Assembly: GCF_900111555.1 (NCBI RefSeq)
Contig: NZ_FOHZ01000002.1
Coordinates: forward strand, 278,195-342,194
Origin: Marinobacter segnicrescens
Lineage (GTDB): Bacteria; Pseudomonadota; Gammaproteobacteria; Pseudomonadales; Oleiphilaceae
DNA length: 64,000 nt
Reading direction: 5' to 3'
Under the pieces are notes generated by a model. The model saw nothing but the letters and a program-made list of their open reading frames with translations. It made no database searches and was not told the DNA's origin. The position numbers and the translations under genes were made by a program. How positions within the stretch are numbered: the first letter of the stretch is position 1; each line of letters begins with the position of its first letter. Of the stretch, positions 44,167 through 52,828 are shown piece by piece.

Positions 44167-46878
44167 ATGGCAGCCGCTTCCCCCAATCGGGTCCTGATGA
44201 CCAGCAAACTCAACCCGCCAACATCACGGGCAGTACAGGTGCCCCGTACCGATGTGGTGGACAAGATACTGGGCGCCTCCGCTGCACGCCTGGTACTCGT
44301 TCGTGCGCCCGCCGGATTTGGCAAGACCACCGTCATGAGCCAGTGCATGAATCGCATGGAAGAGCAGGGCATGGTCACGGCCTGGCTGACCCTTGATGAT
44401 GCCGACAACGACGTATCCCGTTTCCTGTGGTACCTCAATGCCGCCGTCTCGAGACTGACCGAAGATGGCAAGGACACCGGGTCTCCCGAAGACCGCACCT
44501 TTACCTCTACCGGTGATGCTGCGCTGGATATCGTGGCGCGACTGTCAGAACACCAGTCCGCTTTCGCGCTCTTTCTGGATGACTTTGAACGGGTGCAGGA
44601 TACCGCGGTTCTGGGCCTGATACGGGAGATCGTTGAACACCTACCCAGACGTGGCCAGTTCGTCATCGGTACCCGCAATTTACCGGAGCTGGGCCTTGGA
44701 CGGTTGCGGGCCCGGGGCCAACTCCTGGAGATCGACGCCCGCCAGTTGCGGTTCACTGTGGAGGAAACCACCGATTTCCTGATTTCCCGCAGGCACCTGG
44801 CACTGACCCAGGAAGACCTGATCCGCATCCATGACCGCACTGAAGGCTGGGTGACCGCCCTGTGGCTGGCCTCTCTGGCGCTTGAGAGCCACGACTCCCC
44901 CGAGGCGTTCATAGAACGCTTCTCCGGCGCCGACCAGACCATCTCTGACTACCTGGCCTATGACGTACTGGCCCTGCAACCGCCGGCAGTGCGAGACTTC
45001 CTGCTGCGAACCAGCATACTGCGCCACCTGAACGCATCCATCTGCCAGGCCCTGCTGCCGGAGACCGACGCCGAGGCCATGCTGTCACACCTGGCAAGCA
45101 GCCATACCTTCCTGACGCCACTGGATAACGAAGAAAACACCTATCGATACCACAGCCTGTTTGCGGAATTCCTCAAGGCCCAGCTGAATGCCGAGCACCC
45201 GGAAGAGATTCCCACCCTGCATCGCGCTGCATCCCAGTGGTACGAGAACGAGAACCGGCCGGTACCAGCGATTGACCATGCCCTGGAAGGCGGCGATTAC
45301 GACCGGGCCCTGGGTCTGTTGCGAATCCATGCGTCAAACCTGCTATCCCAGGGTCGCATGCGGCTGCTGTCAAAGTGGTTCAGCACCATTCCGCCAGAAC
45401 AGCTGAAACAGGATGAAGAACTTCAGATGACCTGGGTATGGGCCCTGTGCTTTACGCGCGGCCCGACGGAAGCCCTGGAGATGCTTGAGGAAACCGGGCT
45501 GGAGCAGTCCACCAACCCGCATATCCGCCCCCATGTCCTGGCGATAAGGCCGCTGACCCTGTCCATGATGGACCGCCAGGAAGAGGCCATCGAAATCGGT
45601 GAGCGCGGCCTGCCAGAGTTGCCGACCTGTCAGCCCTTTGCCGACATGGCGCTGATCAACTCCATGGCAAGCAGCTACTCGGTCATGGGCCTTTACAACA
45701 AGGCCAGGCAGCTTCTGGACGGTGCCCGGGATGCCCAGGGCACCTATGCCAGCTCGTTCAATGTGATGTATTCGGAAACCGTGGAAGGCATCATCGATAT
45801 GCAGGAAGGGCGCCAGCGCCAGGCTGCCGCCCGCTTCCGCCTGGCCGTAGGCGCCACCCGCCAGGCCTCATCCTTCAGCCAGGCCAACGGCAACGCCTGG
45901 GCTGGCGTGCTCCATGCCGGTGCCATATACGAACAGAACCAGCTGGACCTGGCCGCCCGCCTGCTGCACGTCTACGGCCCCCTGGCCCGGGACGTGGGCC
46001 TGCCGGACCATATGCTGCTGAGCGATATCATGCTGGCACGAATCGCCTTCTCCAAGGGTGAAATTGACCAGGCATTCCGCATCCTGACCGAACTGGAACA
46101 CCTGGGCCACATTCGCAACCTGAGCCGCGTAGTCGCAACAACACGGCTTGAACGCTCCCGCCTACTTCTACTGCAACAGCGTTATGACGCGGCCCGCCAG
46201 GAGCTGGAGCGGGCCGGAGACAAGGATCTCTGGCAACGGGTCCAGACCCTGCGGCTACCGGCTAATGACCTGGAGTACCGGGAGCTGGCCGAGATCCGGA
46301 TGGAAATCGCCAATGGTGATCCGGACAAGGCACTGGCCGAACTGGAGCGGGAACTGACCTACGCCAATGACGAACAGCGCTTTCGCCGGGCCCTGAAACT
46401 GAAACTGCTCAAGGCCATCGCACTGCACCGGTGCGCCCGCTTGCGAGACGCACTGGAGGTTATGGCGGACGTCCTGCACGTGGCGTCTTCGGAGGGCTAC
46501 CTGCGACTGATCGTCGATGAGGGGGCGGCAGCGGGTACACTCGTGCTGCTCTATTCGCAGAGCCTGAAGGAACAGGGGGAACGCACAGATCCGATCCTGG
46601 CTGGCTATATCCAGTCACTGCTGGATGCCTTCGGCCCGGAAATCCAGGAGCAGGCCCCTTCCTCCGAGCCTGAAAACACTCTGCTGGACCCCCTCACCCG
46701 CAAGGAAATCCGGGTTCTGCAGTTATTGTCGGAGGGGTATTCCAACAGTGCCATGGCGGAGAAGCTTTTTGTCTCTGACAGTACTGTGCGGACCCATCTG
46801 AGGAATATTAACTCCAAGCTGAATGCCAGTAGCCGGACCCAGGCTGTGGCTATTGCGCGGCGTCTCGGTATTGTCTGA
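44167..46878 (+). CDS. MalT-type LuxR-family ATP-dependent transcriptional regulator
   Basis: This 903-residue STAND-class regulator has Walker A RAPAGFGKTT at about residues 46-55, a Walker B region FALFLDDFERV near 130, a long middle region of helical TPR-like repeats (about 380-780) and a C-terminal LuxR helix-turn-helix starting PLTRKEIRVLQLLSEGYSN and ending near the last residue. Proteins of this build (MalT, AlkS) are activators that bind ligand and ATP, oligomerise and bind DNA repeats near -40. It is the only large regulator in the region of the twelve TCGTC-N6-GACGA sites and lies in their middle, so I infer it is their activator. AAGGA precedes the ATG at a rather wide spacing. Element D follows the stop. 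Confidence 0.9.
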   Translation: MAAASPNRVLMTSKLNPPTSRAVQVPRTDVVDKILGASAARLVLVRAPAGFGKTTVMSQCMNRMEEQGMVTAWLTLDDADNDVSRFLWYLNAAVSRLTEDGKDTGSPEDRTFTSTGDAALDIVARLSEHQSAFALFLDDFERVQDTAVLGLIREIVEHLPRRGQFVIGTRNLPELGLGRLRARGQLLEIDARQLRFTVEETTDFLISRRHLALTQEDLIRIHDRTEGWVTALWLASLALESHDSPEAFIERFSGADQTISDYLAYDVLALQPPAVRDFLLRTSILRHLNASICQALLPETDAEAMLSHLASSHTFLTPLDNEENTYRYHSLFAEFLKAQLNAEHPEEIPTLHRAASQWYENENRPVPAIDHALEGGDYDRALGLLRIHASNLLSQGRMRLLSKWFSTIPPEQLKQDEELQMTWVWALCFTRGPTEALEMLEETGLEQSTNPHIRPHVLAIRPLTLSMMDRQEEAIEIGERGLPELPTCQPFADMALINSMASSYSVMGLYNKARQLLDGARDAQGTYASSFNVMYSETVEGIIDMQEGRQRQAAARFRLAVGATRQASSFSQANGNAWAGVLHAGAIYEQNQLDLAARLLHVYGPLARDVGLPDHMLLSDIMLARIAFSKGEIDQAFRILTELEHLGHIRNLSRVVATTRLERSRLLLLQQRYDAARQELERAGDKDLWQRVQTLRLPANDLEYRELAEIRMEIANGDPDKALAELERELTYANDEQRFRRALKLKLLKAIALHRCARLRDALEVMADVLHVASSEGYLRLIVDEGAAAGTLVLLYSQSLKEQGERTDPILAGYIQSLLDAFGPEIQEQAPSSEPENTLLDPLTRKEIRVLQLLSEGYSNSAMAEKLFVSDSTVRTHLRNINSKLNASSRTQAVAIARRLGIV

Positions 46879-46959
46879 GGTTTCGCACTAAGGGCGTATT
46901 TCTATCGAATTTCTGGGGTGGCGGTTTGTTTGGGCCCCGGGGGCTGGAGGCATGGTGGG

Positions 46960-47048
46960 GGGGGGTGTTTCCTCCGCTGCAATTCACGGTCCGTCCTGGA
47001 CCGACCTTGCACCGCGCCATCCCTGGCGCTGCTGCGGAAACACCCCCC
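46960..47048 (+). repeat. Structured 3' element D
   Basis: The closing stem is GGGGGGTGTTTCC at 46960-46972 and GGAAACACCCCCC at 47036-47048. Inner hairpins are CGGTCC/GGACCG and GCGCCA/TGGCGC. It lies 82 bp after the LuxR-type stop in the common orientation. It differs from A-C in sequence but keeps the same plan. Confidence 0.78.
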
Positions 47049-47171
47049 ACCACACCTCCGTCAGACCTTGGCGGGAAAACGCTTAAACAAAACCAGACTT
47101 CCCTCGGTAGTTTCGTCCCTTACAGACACGAGCCCAATCAATAATGCGATCAGCAACTCAGTCTGACGGAT

Positions 47172-47273
47172 CCGGGGTGGTGGTCCTTGCAGAGCAGCGC
47201 CAGGGATGGCGCGGTGCAAGGTCGGCCCATGGATGGGCCGTGAATTGCAGCGGCGAAAGGACCACCACCCCGG
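47172..47273 (-). repeat. Structured 3' element E
   Basis: The closing stem is 17 bp: CCGGGGTGGTGGTCCTT at 47172-47188 with its reverse complement at 47257-47273. Inner hairpins are GCGCCA/TGGCGC and GGCCCAT/ATGGGCC. It lies 52 bp after the stop of the minus-strand gene at 47325. D and E face each other in the 446-bp gap 46879-47324, each belonging to the gene on its side; the 123 bp between them hold nothing else I recognise. Confidence 0.8.
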
Positions 47274-47324
47274 AGCCAGCCCCCAAGCTTTCCAGTCTGG
47301 GAGCTGAACCCAGCAAAGCAAGCT

Positions 47325-48473
47325 TCAGAGAGACCGGGAAATCACCTCTTTCATGATTTCGTTGGTACCACCGTAAATCCGCTGAATACGGGCATCGGTA
47401 TACATCCGACCGATCATGTACTCATTCATGTAGCCGTAGCCACCAAACAGCTGCAGGCACTCATCAATCACCCGGCACTGGTTCTCACTGCCCCAGAGCT
47501 TGGCCATGGACGCCTTGGTGGTGTCCAGCTTGCCTTCCAGCATGTCCCGCACACACTCATCCACAAACGCACGCCCCACCTTAATGGTGGTGGCAATCTC
47601 CGCCAGCTTGAACTTGGTATTCTGGAACTCAGCGATGGGCTGACCGAAAGCGGTACGCTCACGCACATAGTCCAGGGTGGCGTGGTAGGCACCTTCCATC
47701 GCAGCTTGAGCACCAACGCCGATGAACAGACGCTCATAGGGCAGGTCACCCATCAGCTGGAAGAAACCACGGCCTTCTACGCCGCCGAGCAACTGGCTTT
47801 CGTGGACACGGACGTCCTCGAAGAACAGCTCGGAGGTGTCCTGAGCCTTCAGACCAATCTTGTCCAGTACGCGACCCACCTTGTAGCCCGGCTGGTTCTC
47901 GGTCTCCACGATCATGATGGACATGCCCTTGGCGCCCTGGCTGGTGTCCGTCTTGACCACAACCAGTACCACGCCGGCCAGGAAACCGTTGGAAATAAAG
48001 GTCTTTGATCCGTTGATCACATAGTGATCGCCGTCCTTCTTGGCGTGGGTGCGCACACCCTGCAAGTCCGACCCGGTGCCCGGCTCAGTCATGGCGATGG
48101 CGCCCACCAGCTCGCCACGGGCCATGCGGGGCAGGTACTTTTCTTTCTGCTCGTCGGTACCGTGGTTGAGGAAATAGTGGGCCACAATGCTGTGAACCGA
48201 ATGGTTGAGACCGGTCAGGGCGCGCTTGCCCATTTCCTCGGCCACAACCGCCTCGTGACGGAAGTCGCCGCCGGCACCGCCGAACTCTTCGGGAATGTCC
48301 GTACACAGCAGGCCCATCTCACCGGCCTTACGCCACAGCCCGTGGCCCACGTTACCCTGTTTGCGGGCCTCTGCATCATGGGGCGCCACTTCGGCTTCCA
48401 GGAAGCGACTCACGCTGTCACGGAACATGGACAGCTCTTCGTCTTGCCAGCTCGGCGTCAGATCAATCGACAT
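47325..48473 (-). CDS. Acyl-CoA dehydrogenase
   Basis: This 382-residue enzyme has MTEPGTGSDLQGVRTHAKKDG in the middle domain, NGSKTFISNGFLAG, LPYERLFIGVGAQAAMEG (the glutamate position of isovaleryl- and long-chain-type dehydrogenases) and the C-terminal GGYGYMNEYMIGRMYTDARIQ, then IYGGTNEIMKE. It belongs to the large group acting on straight or branched medium/long acyl-CoA. It follows the CaiB-like gene by 27 bp on the same strand. It is similar in style to the fragment at 63254. Confidence 0.9.
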   Translation of the reverse strand: MSIDLTPSWQDEELSMFRDSVSRFLEAEVAPHDAEARKQGNVGHGLWRKAGEMGLLCTDIPEEFGGAGGDFRHEAVVAEEMGKRALTGLNHSVHSIVAHYFLNHGTDEQKEKYLPRMARGELVGAIAMTEPGTGSDLQGVRTHAKKDGDHYVINGSKTFISNGFLAGVVLVVVKTDTSQGAKGMSIMIVETENQPGYKVGRVLDKIGLKAQDTSELFFEDVRVHESQLLGGVEGRGFFQLMGDLPYERLFIGVGAQAAMEGAYHATLDYVRERTAFGQPIAEFQNTKFKLAEIATTIKVGRAFVDECVRDMLEGKLDTTKASMAKLWGSENQCRVIDECLQLFGGYGYMNEYMIGRMYTDARIQRIYGGTNEIMKEVISRSL

Positions 48474-48500
48474 AATTCAGTCCTCGGTTCATCAATCGGT

Positions 48501-49616
48501 TTAAAGGGCGCGGATCAGGTCATCCGGAAGGCCCCAACTGGAAAGCACATCCGCGGGATTCTCCACCGGCGCAGTGGGTGCGGCAGGCGTATCCGAAGGT
48601 GTTCTGCTGAAACGGGGCGCGGGCGCCGGCTGGGTGTAGCCTCCGGACTCCACGAAGGTATTCCTGGCCTTGTTGTGGGGGTGCAGGGGCGCTTCGTCCC
48701 AGTCCAGTACCGGCGCAAAGCAGGCGTCGGTGCCCTCCAGGATCTCGCACCATTCATCCCTGGTACGGGTCCGGAACACATCCGCCAGCTTGAGTTTGAG
48801 CATGGGCCAGCGACGAGGGTCCATCTGGGGCTCGAAGGCCTGCTGTTCCAGACCGCAGCGTTCGAGCAGTTCAGCATAGAACTTCGGCTCGATCGCCCCG
48901 ACCGCCACGTACTTACCGTCGGCGCAGGTGTAGACATCGTAGAAGTGGGCGCCACCATCGAGTAGGTTCTCACCCCGGTTATTGCTCCACTGCCCGGCGG
49001 CCTTGAAGCCGTACATCATGGAAGACAGCAGCGCGGCACCATCGGTCATGGCAGCATCGATTACCTGGCCCTTGCCGGAACCGGCGGCTTCCAGCATGGC
49101 CGCAAGGACCCCTACCGTCAGCAGCATACCGCCCCCGCCAAAATCACCCACCAGGTTCAGGGGAACCACCGGTGGCTCATCCGCGCGGCCGATAGCGTGC
49201 AAGGCGCCGCTGATGGCGATGTAATTCATATCGTGGCCAGCGGCATGGGACAGCGGACCGTGTTGCCCCCAGCCGGTCATCCGACCGAAAACCAGCGCCG
49301 GGTTGCGTGCCAGGCATTGGTCAGGGCCCAGCCCGATCTTCTCCATCACGCCGGGCCGGAAGCCCTCGATGAGCGCATCCGCCTTCTCCACCAGCTTCAG
49401 GACGGCCTCTACGCCTTCCTGCTTTTTAAGGTCAATGCAGATGGTGGTGCGGTTGCGGGAGAGGATGTCGTATTTCCAGGCACCATCCTTGCCAGCACCG
49501 GGACGGTCAATGCGGATCACCTCCGCTCCCATGTCCGCCAGCATCATTCCGCAGAAGGGAGCCGGGCCCAACCCGACCATTTCTATAACGCGTTTACCTG
49601 TCAGTGGACCTGCCAT
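48501..49616 (-). CDS. CaiB/BaiF family protein, alpha-methylacyl-CoA racemase-like
   Basis: This 371-residue protein has the family N-terminus [22 protein letters not shown] and [14 protein letters not shown]. His128 ([10 protein letters not shown]) and Asp158 ([10 protein letters not shown]) match the catalytic pair of alpha-methylacyl-CoA racemase (His126/Asp156 in the mycobacterial enzyme), so racemisation of 2-methyl-branched acyl-CoA is more likely than CoA transfer. With the dehydrogenase at 47325 it points to a methyl-branched substrate, perhaps isoprenoid-derived. It has no operator repeat of its own; the third TRAP receptor gene lies 78 bp upstream. Confidence 0.87.
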   Translation of the reverse strand: MAGPLTGKRVIEMVGLGPAPFCGMMLADMGAEVIRIDRPGAGKDGAWKYDILSRNRTTICIDLKKQEGVEAVLKLVEKADALIEGFRPGVMEKIGLGPDQCLARNPALVFGRMTGWGQHGPLSHAAGHDMNYIAISGALHAIGRADEPPVVPLNLVGDFGGGGMLLTVGVLAAMLEAAGSGKGQVIDAAMTDGAALLSSMMYGFKAAGQWSNNRGENLLDGGAHFYDVYTCADGKYVAVGAIEPKFYAELLERCGLEQQAFEPQMDPRRWPMLKLKLADVFRTRTRDEWCEILEGTDACFAPVLDWDEAPLHPHNKARNTFVESGGYTQPAPAPRFSRTPSDTPAAPTAPVENPADVLSSWGLPDDLIRAL

Positions 49617-49649
49617 TGTTCCCCCGGATCACATTGGGTATTCAATAAC

Positions 49650-49670
49650 CCGGGTCGCGTGGCGACCCGG
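49650..49670 (-). terminator. Short hairpin between TRAP receptor 3 and the CaiB-like gene
   Basis: CCGGGTCGC at 49650-49658 and GCGACCCGG at 49662-49670 form a perfect 9-bp stem with a 3-base loop, 24 bp after the receptor stop. T-richness after the stem is modest. Confidence 0.6.
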
Positions 49671-49694
49671 TTGATAACGGATGTCGGGTATTGC

Positions 49695-50861
49695 TCAGAG
49701 CCCGTGCTTTGACACATCCACCTTGGCGAAGATTTCGTCGTAGTAGATCTCGGCCAGTTCATCAGCGCTTTCGACGCCCTGAACCAGGTCAACCCACTTG
49801 TCCAGCAGGACCGCGAACTCATCCAGCATCTCGCCGCCACGCTCTACACCGTGACGCTCCTTGTAATACTCGACGATCGTCTCGAGATCCTTCTTGACGA
49901 AGGCTTCTGTCGCCTCGTGGAACTCCTTCGACGCGTTGTGGATGTTGCCACCGTTCTGGCGCACAGCCTCGAGGGCCTCATCCTGGGTCTGCTCATAACG
50001 CCATGGCGTGATGGCGGTCAGATAGGCACCGGCCTTGAGCATGGCACTGCGCTGGTCCTCGGACAGTGACGCCCAGACGTCCTTGTTGACACTGGCGCCA
50101 CTGGAGCCGGCATAGATACCGCCCGGCAGATCTACGGTGACATCTGTAACGACTTCGGTCAGGTTCAGGTTGGTGATTTCCGGCAGCGAGGAGATGGTGC
50201 AATCCAGTACGCCCTGGCTGAGACCCTCACGAATTTCGCTGATAGTCATGGACACCGAGGAACCGTCAAACTCCGATACCCAGCGGGACCAGTGCGACCC
50301 TGCAACCCGCATCCGCAGGCCTTCCATATCTTCCGGGTTAACCACCGGTTCATTACAGATCATGCCATAGCCACTACTGGCTACGTTGCCGGTATACACA
50401 TGGTTCTGTTCCGCCAGTTCCTGCAGACACTCCGGGCACTTGAAGAAAATGAACTCGGTGATGGCGCCTTCAAACGCGTAGGTGCCCAGCCCGTTGAGCC
50501 GGTCACGGTCTATCAGGTTGACCTGCATGGCGGACTCATTAAGCAGGTTGATATGGGGGAACTGGGCCGGGAAGTACACGGTCAGCAGGTAGCCCACATC
50601 CGCCATACCATCCCGCACACCCGCGGATACTTCGGAGGCGCTCAGCAGTGACATGGCGAACACCTTGGCCTTGAGGTCACCACCGGAGTATTCCTCCAGT
50701 TTGTCTGCCCACTCGTGGACAGCCTTGTCAGCTTCCGACCCGGCCGGATAGACCGACGCGTAGGACAGGGTACGGGCCTGGGCAGGCGCGGCGAGCATTG
50801 CAGCGGTGAGAACGGATGCGGACAGGCCGCCGAGGGAAAGCAGGGATTTGCGTGAAAACAT
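49695..50861 (-). CDS. TRAP transporter solute-binding protein (DctP-type), receptor 3
   Basis: This 388-residue periplasmic receptor has a signal peptide (MFSRKSLLSLGGLSASVLTA, cleavage after AQA) and the core LSYASVYPAGSEADKAVHEWADKLEEY, GVRDGMADVGYLLTVYFP, KCPECLQELAEQ and LDC. It is related to receptors 1 and 2 but clearly more divergent. The start at 50861 has CAGGAG upstream; the longer frame runs to the operator itself at 50951. It is transcribed from operator site 9 and ends at a short hairpin. No permease is adjacent. Confidence 0.88.
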   Translation of the reverse strand: MFSRKSLLSLGGLSASVLTAAMLAAPAQARTLSYASVYPAGSEADKAVHEWADKLEEYSGGDLKAKVFAMSLLSASEVSAGVRDGMADVGYLLTVYFPAQFPHINLLNESAMQVNLIDRDRLNGLGTYAFEGAITEFIFFKCPECLQELAEQNHVYTGNVASSGYGMICNEPVVNPEDMEGLRMRVAGSHWSRWVSEFDGSSVSMTISEIREGLSQGVLDCTISSLPEITNLNLTEVVTDVTVDLPGGIYAGSSGASVNKDVWASLSEDQRSAMLKAGAYLTAITPWRYEQTQDEALEAVRQNGGNIHNASKEFHEATEAFVKKDLETIVEYYKERHGVERGGEMLDEFAVLLDKWVDLVQGVESADELAEIYYDEIFAKVDVSKHGL

Positions 50862-50921
50862 GTGGATCTCCTGATCTTTTTTATTGTTGTACCGATATCG
50901 GGGCAACGTAGTGTGGAGATC

Positions 50922-50966
50922 AGTGTAGGTAGCCGCACAGGGGGTCACCATCGTCGAAACCGACGA
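50922..50966 (-). promoter_or_regulatory. Operator site 9 for the TRAP receptor 3 gene
   Basis: TCGTC-GAAACC-GACGA at 50951-50966, then 23 bp, then TACACT at 50922-50927 on the minus strand, a strong -10. The start codon is 90 bp below the repeat. Confidence 0.77.
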
Positions 50967-51011
50967 ACTGTTCGTGGTTTTCAGCTGGGGTCCGACGATG
51001 GTGATGAGTGG

Positions 51012-51866
51012 TTACAGGCGAAGTTTTTCCAGCTGTGTCCGGATGTTATCGGTGATGGGTGCAGGCCGGTTGGTGTCCAGGTCCACAACGACCATAACGC
51101 TGTTGGCAATGGCATGGACGCCGTGGCGACTCTTTGCACCGCCGGTCAGGTGGAAGGAGGTGTTTCCGATATGACTGACACCGGTTACCAGTTCCACGGG
51201 GGTCGAACTGGGACGGAAATGGAGGTAGGTAATGTCCATGGCAGCAATCAGCAGGCCCAGGTTGCCGATATCCACGTTCTGCAGGGTGCCGAAACGCGCC
51301 TGCTCCATGTAGCGCGCAAGGGCGGCCTCGCTGCGCTGGCTGTCCGCGTCCATGTCGGCATAGCGGGGCGTCAGTTCCCGGTGGACCGGGAAGTGTGCGA
51401 AATCTTCGGCAAACTGGCGGTAGCCGTCATCCGGCATGGCCGCCGGATCGGCATCCACATCATTCCGGAAGCTGCTGAACATAGCCTGCGGCAAAGCCAC
51501 CCGCTCATGGTTCAGGAAAGCGCCCAGCCAGGCATCCTGAATGCCTACGAGCTGGTCATTCTGGTGCAGCTCGGTGCGCAGCTGTACCTGGTCGTGACTG
51601 GCGCCCATGAGGGTGACCACGAAATGGATATCGCTGCCGTAAAAGCTCATTTCCCGGAACTGGGTGATGGCCCGCAATGGACGCAGGCGCTCGGCGTCGG
51701 AGAACCACGCGTCGGGGCCAAAGCGGTTAACCAGGGCCTGCATCCGGGCCTCGATGTGCAGCTGGTAGGCGCGGGAGTTATTCACATGGCGCCAGGTGTC
51801 CTGGTCGGTGTAGCGGGGTGTCAGGGCACCGCGAAAGACGGCGCCGGATGGGGATTCTGCATTCAT
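51012..51866 (-). CDS. Double hot-dog acyl-CoA thioesterase-like protein
   Basis: This 284-residue protein consists of two hot-dog halves of the 4HBT/YbgC kind: TPRYTDQDTWRHVNNSRAY near the N-terminus and TPRYADMDADSQRSEAALARYMEQAR at about residue 160. The first half keeps a D-x-x-x-H-V-N-N-like motif; the second is altered. Such proteins hydrolyse acyl-CoA to free acid. I use the ATG at 51864-51866; a TTG seven codons earlier (51887) is an alternative. It stands divergent from the nitroreductase with one operator between them. Confidence 0.75.
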   Translation of the reverse strand: MNAESPSGAVFRGALTPRYTDQDTWRHVNNSRAYQLHIEARMQALVNRFGPDAWFSDAERLRPLRAITQFREMSFYGSDIHFVVTLMGASHDQVQLRTELHQNDQLVGIQDAWLGAFLNHERVALPQAMFSSFRNDVDADPAAMPDDGYRQFAEDFAHFPVHRELTPRYADMDADSQRSEAALARYMEQARFGTLQNVDIGNLGLLIAAMDITYLHFRPSSTPVELVTGVSHIGNTSFHLTGGAKSRHGVHAIANSVMVVVDLDTNRPAPITDNIRTQLEKLRL

Positions 51867-51908
51867 GGTGAGACGATTTTCCTGCAAGTGATGAACCTTC
51901 TAGGATCC

Positions 51909-51981
51909 ATTTTCCACGCCGGCATCGCAAGCTACTTCGTCGTAAGCGACGATTGCCAGCGGTTTACCTGAACGCCAAGAT
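51909..51981. promoter_or_regulatory. Operator site 10, divergent thioesterase and nitroreductase promoters
   Basis: TCGTC-GTAAGC-GACGA at 51937-51952. On the minus strand GAAAAT (51909-51914) follows after 22 bp; on the plus strand CAAGAT (51976-51981) follows after 23 bp. The starts are 71 bp and 81 bp away. One repeat may thus serve both directions. Confidence 0.7.
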
Positions 51982-52032
51982 GAGTGGCAATAACCCGTTT
52001 TCCAGACAACAAGACCAGCAGGGAGATGTCCC

Positions 52033-52719
52033 ATGAGAAGCAAGGCCAGTACCGTTTCCGAAGCCGTCGACACACGCATGTCGGTGCGCGGCTTCACCGA
52101 CCAGCCGGTGGACGGCGCCGTCATCCGGCGAGTGCTGGAAAAGGCCGCGCGCTCACCTTCGGGCGGCAACCTGCAGCCCTGGCAACTGTATGTCGTTGGT
52201 GGCGATGACCTCAGGGCATTCAAGGAGATCATGGCCACACGGGTAAAAGAGGCACCTACCGGGGAAGACCCGGAATACAGTGTCTATCCGCCGAGCCTCA
52301 AGTCCCCTTACCGGGATTACCGTTTCCAGGTCGGGGAAGACATGTACGGCTTGCTGGGCATTCCCCGGGATGACAAGGCCGGCCGTATGGGCTGGTTTGC
52401 CAGGAACTATCAGTTCTTCAACGCGCCTCTGGCCCTGTTCTGCTACGTGGATCGGCAGATGGGCCCGCCCCAGTGGTCCGACCTGGGCATGTTCCTGCAG
52501 ACGGTGATGCTACTGCTTCGCGAGGAAGGCCTGGACTCCTGCGCCCAGGAGTGCTGGAGCCTCTATCACAGGTCGTTACAGGATTTCCTGAATCCCCCAG
52601 ACGACCTCATGCTGTTCACCGGTATGTCCATCGGCTACATGGATGAGGAAGACCCGGTCAACGAGCTCCGCACCCGCCGTGCCGCCCTGGAAGACTTCGC
52701 CAGCTTCCGGGGTATCTGA
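52033..52719 (+). CDS. Nitroreductase-family FMN oxidoreductase
   Basis: This 228-residue protein has the N-terminal FMN-binding pattern RMSVRGFTDQPV and ARSPSGGNLQPWQLYVVGG, a central GMFLQTVMLLLREEGLDSCAQE and C-terminal TGMSIGYMD, as in NfnB/PnbA-type enzymes. These transfer electrons from NAD(P)H to nitro groups, quinones or enones. What it does in a carboxylic-acid regulon is unclear; reduction of an electrophilic intermediate is possible. GGGAG precedes the ATG. It is transcribed from operator site 10. Confidence 0.88.
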   Translation: MRSKASTVSEAVDTRMSVRGFTDQPVDGAVIRRVLEKAARSPSGGNLQPWQLYVVGGDDLRAFKEIMATRVKEAPTGEDPEYSVYPPSLKSPYRDYRFQVGEDMYGLLGIPRDDKAGRMGWFARNYQFFNAPLALFCYVDRQMGPPQWSDLGMFLQTVMLLLREEGLDSCAQECWSLYHRSLQDFLNPPDDLMLFTGMSIGYMDEEDPVNELRTRRAALEDFASFRGI

Positions 52720-52750
52720 GCCAACAGCCCTGTCCAGCAGCGCCCCTGCT

Positions 52751-52794
52751 TCGTCGGTTCGGACGACGACAGCAGGGCCCCGCCACGTTATTTG
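52751..52794 (+). promoter_or_regulatory. Operator site 11 for the second beta-oxidation operon
   Basis: TCGTC-GGTTCG-GACGA at 52751-52766, then 22 bp, then TATTTG at 52789-52794. The -10 match is weak. The start of the next gene is 63 bp on. Confidence 0.66.
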
Positions 52795-52828
52795 TTCCAA
52801 TAGACTTCAGACAACAGGAGGCAAACAC

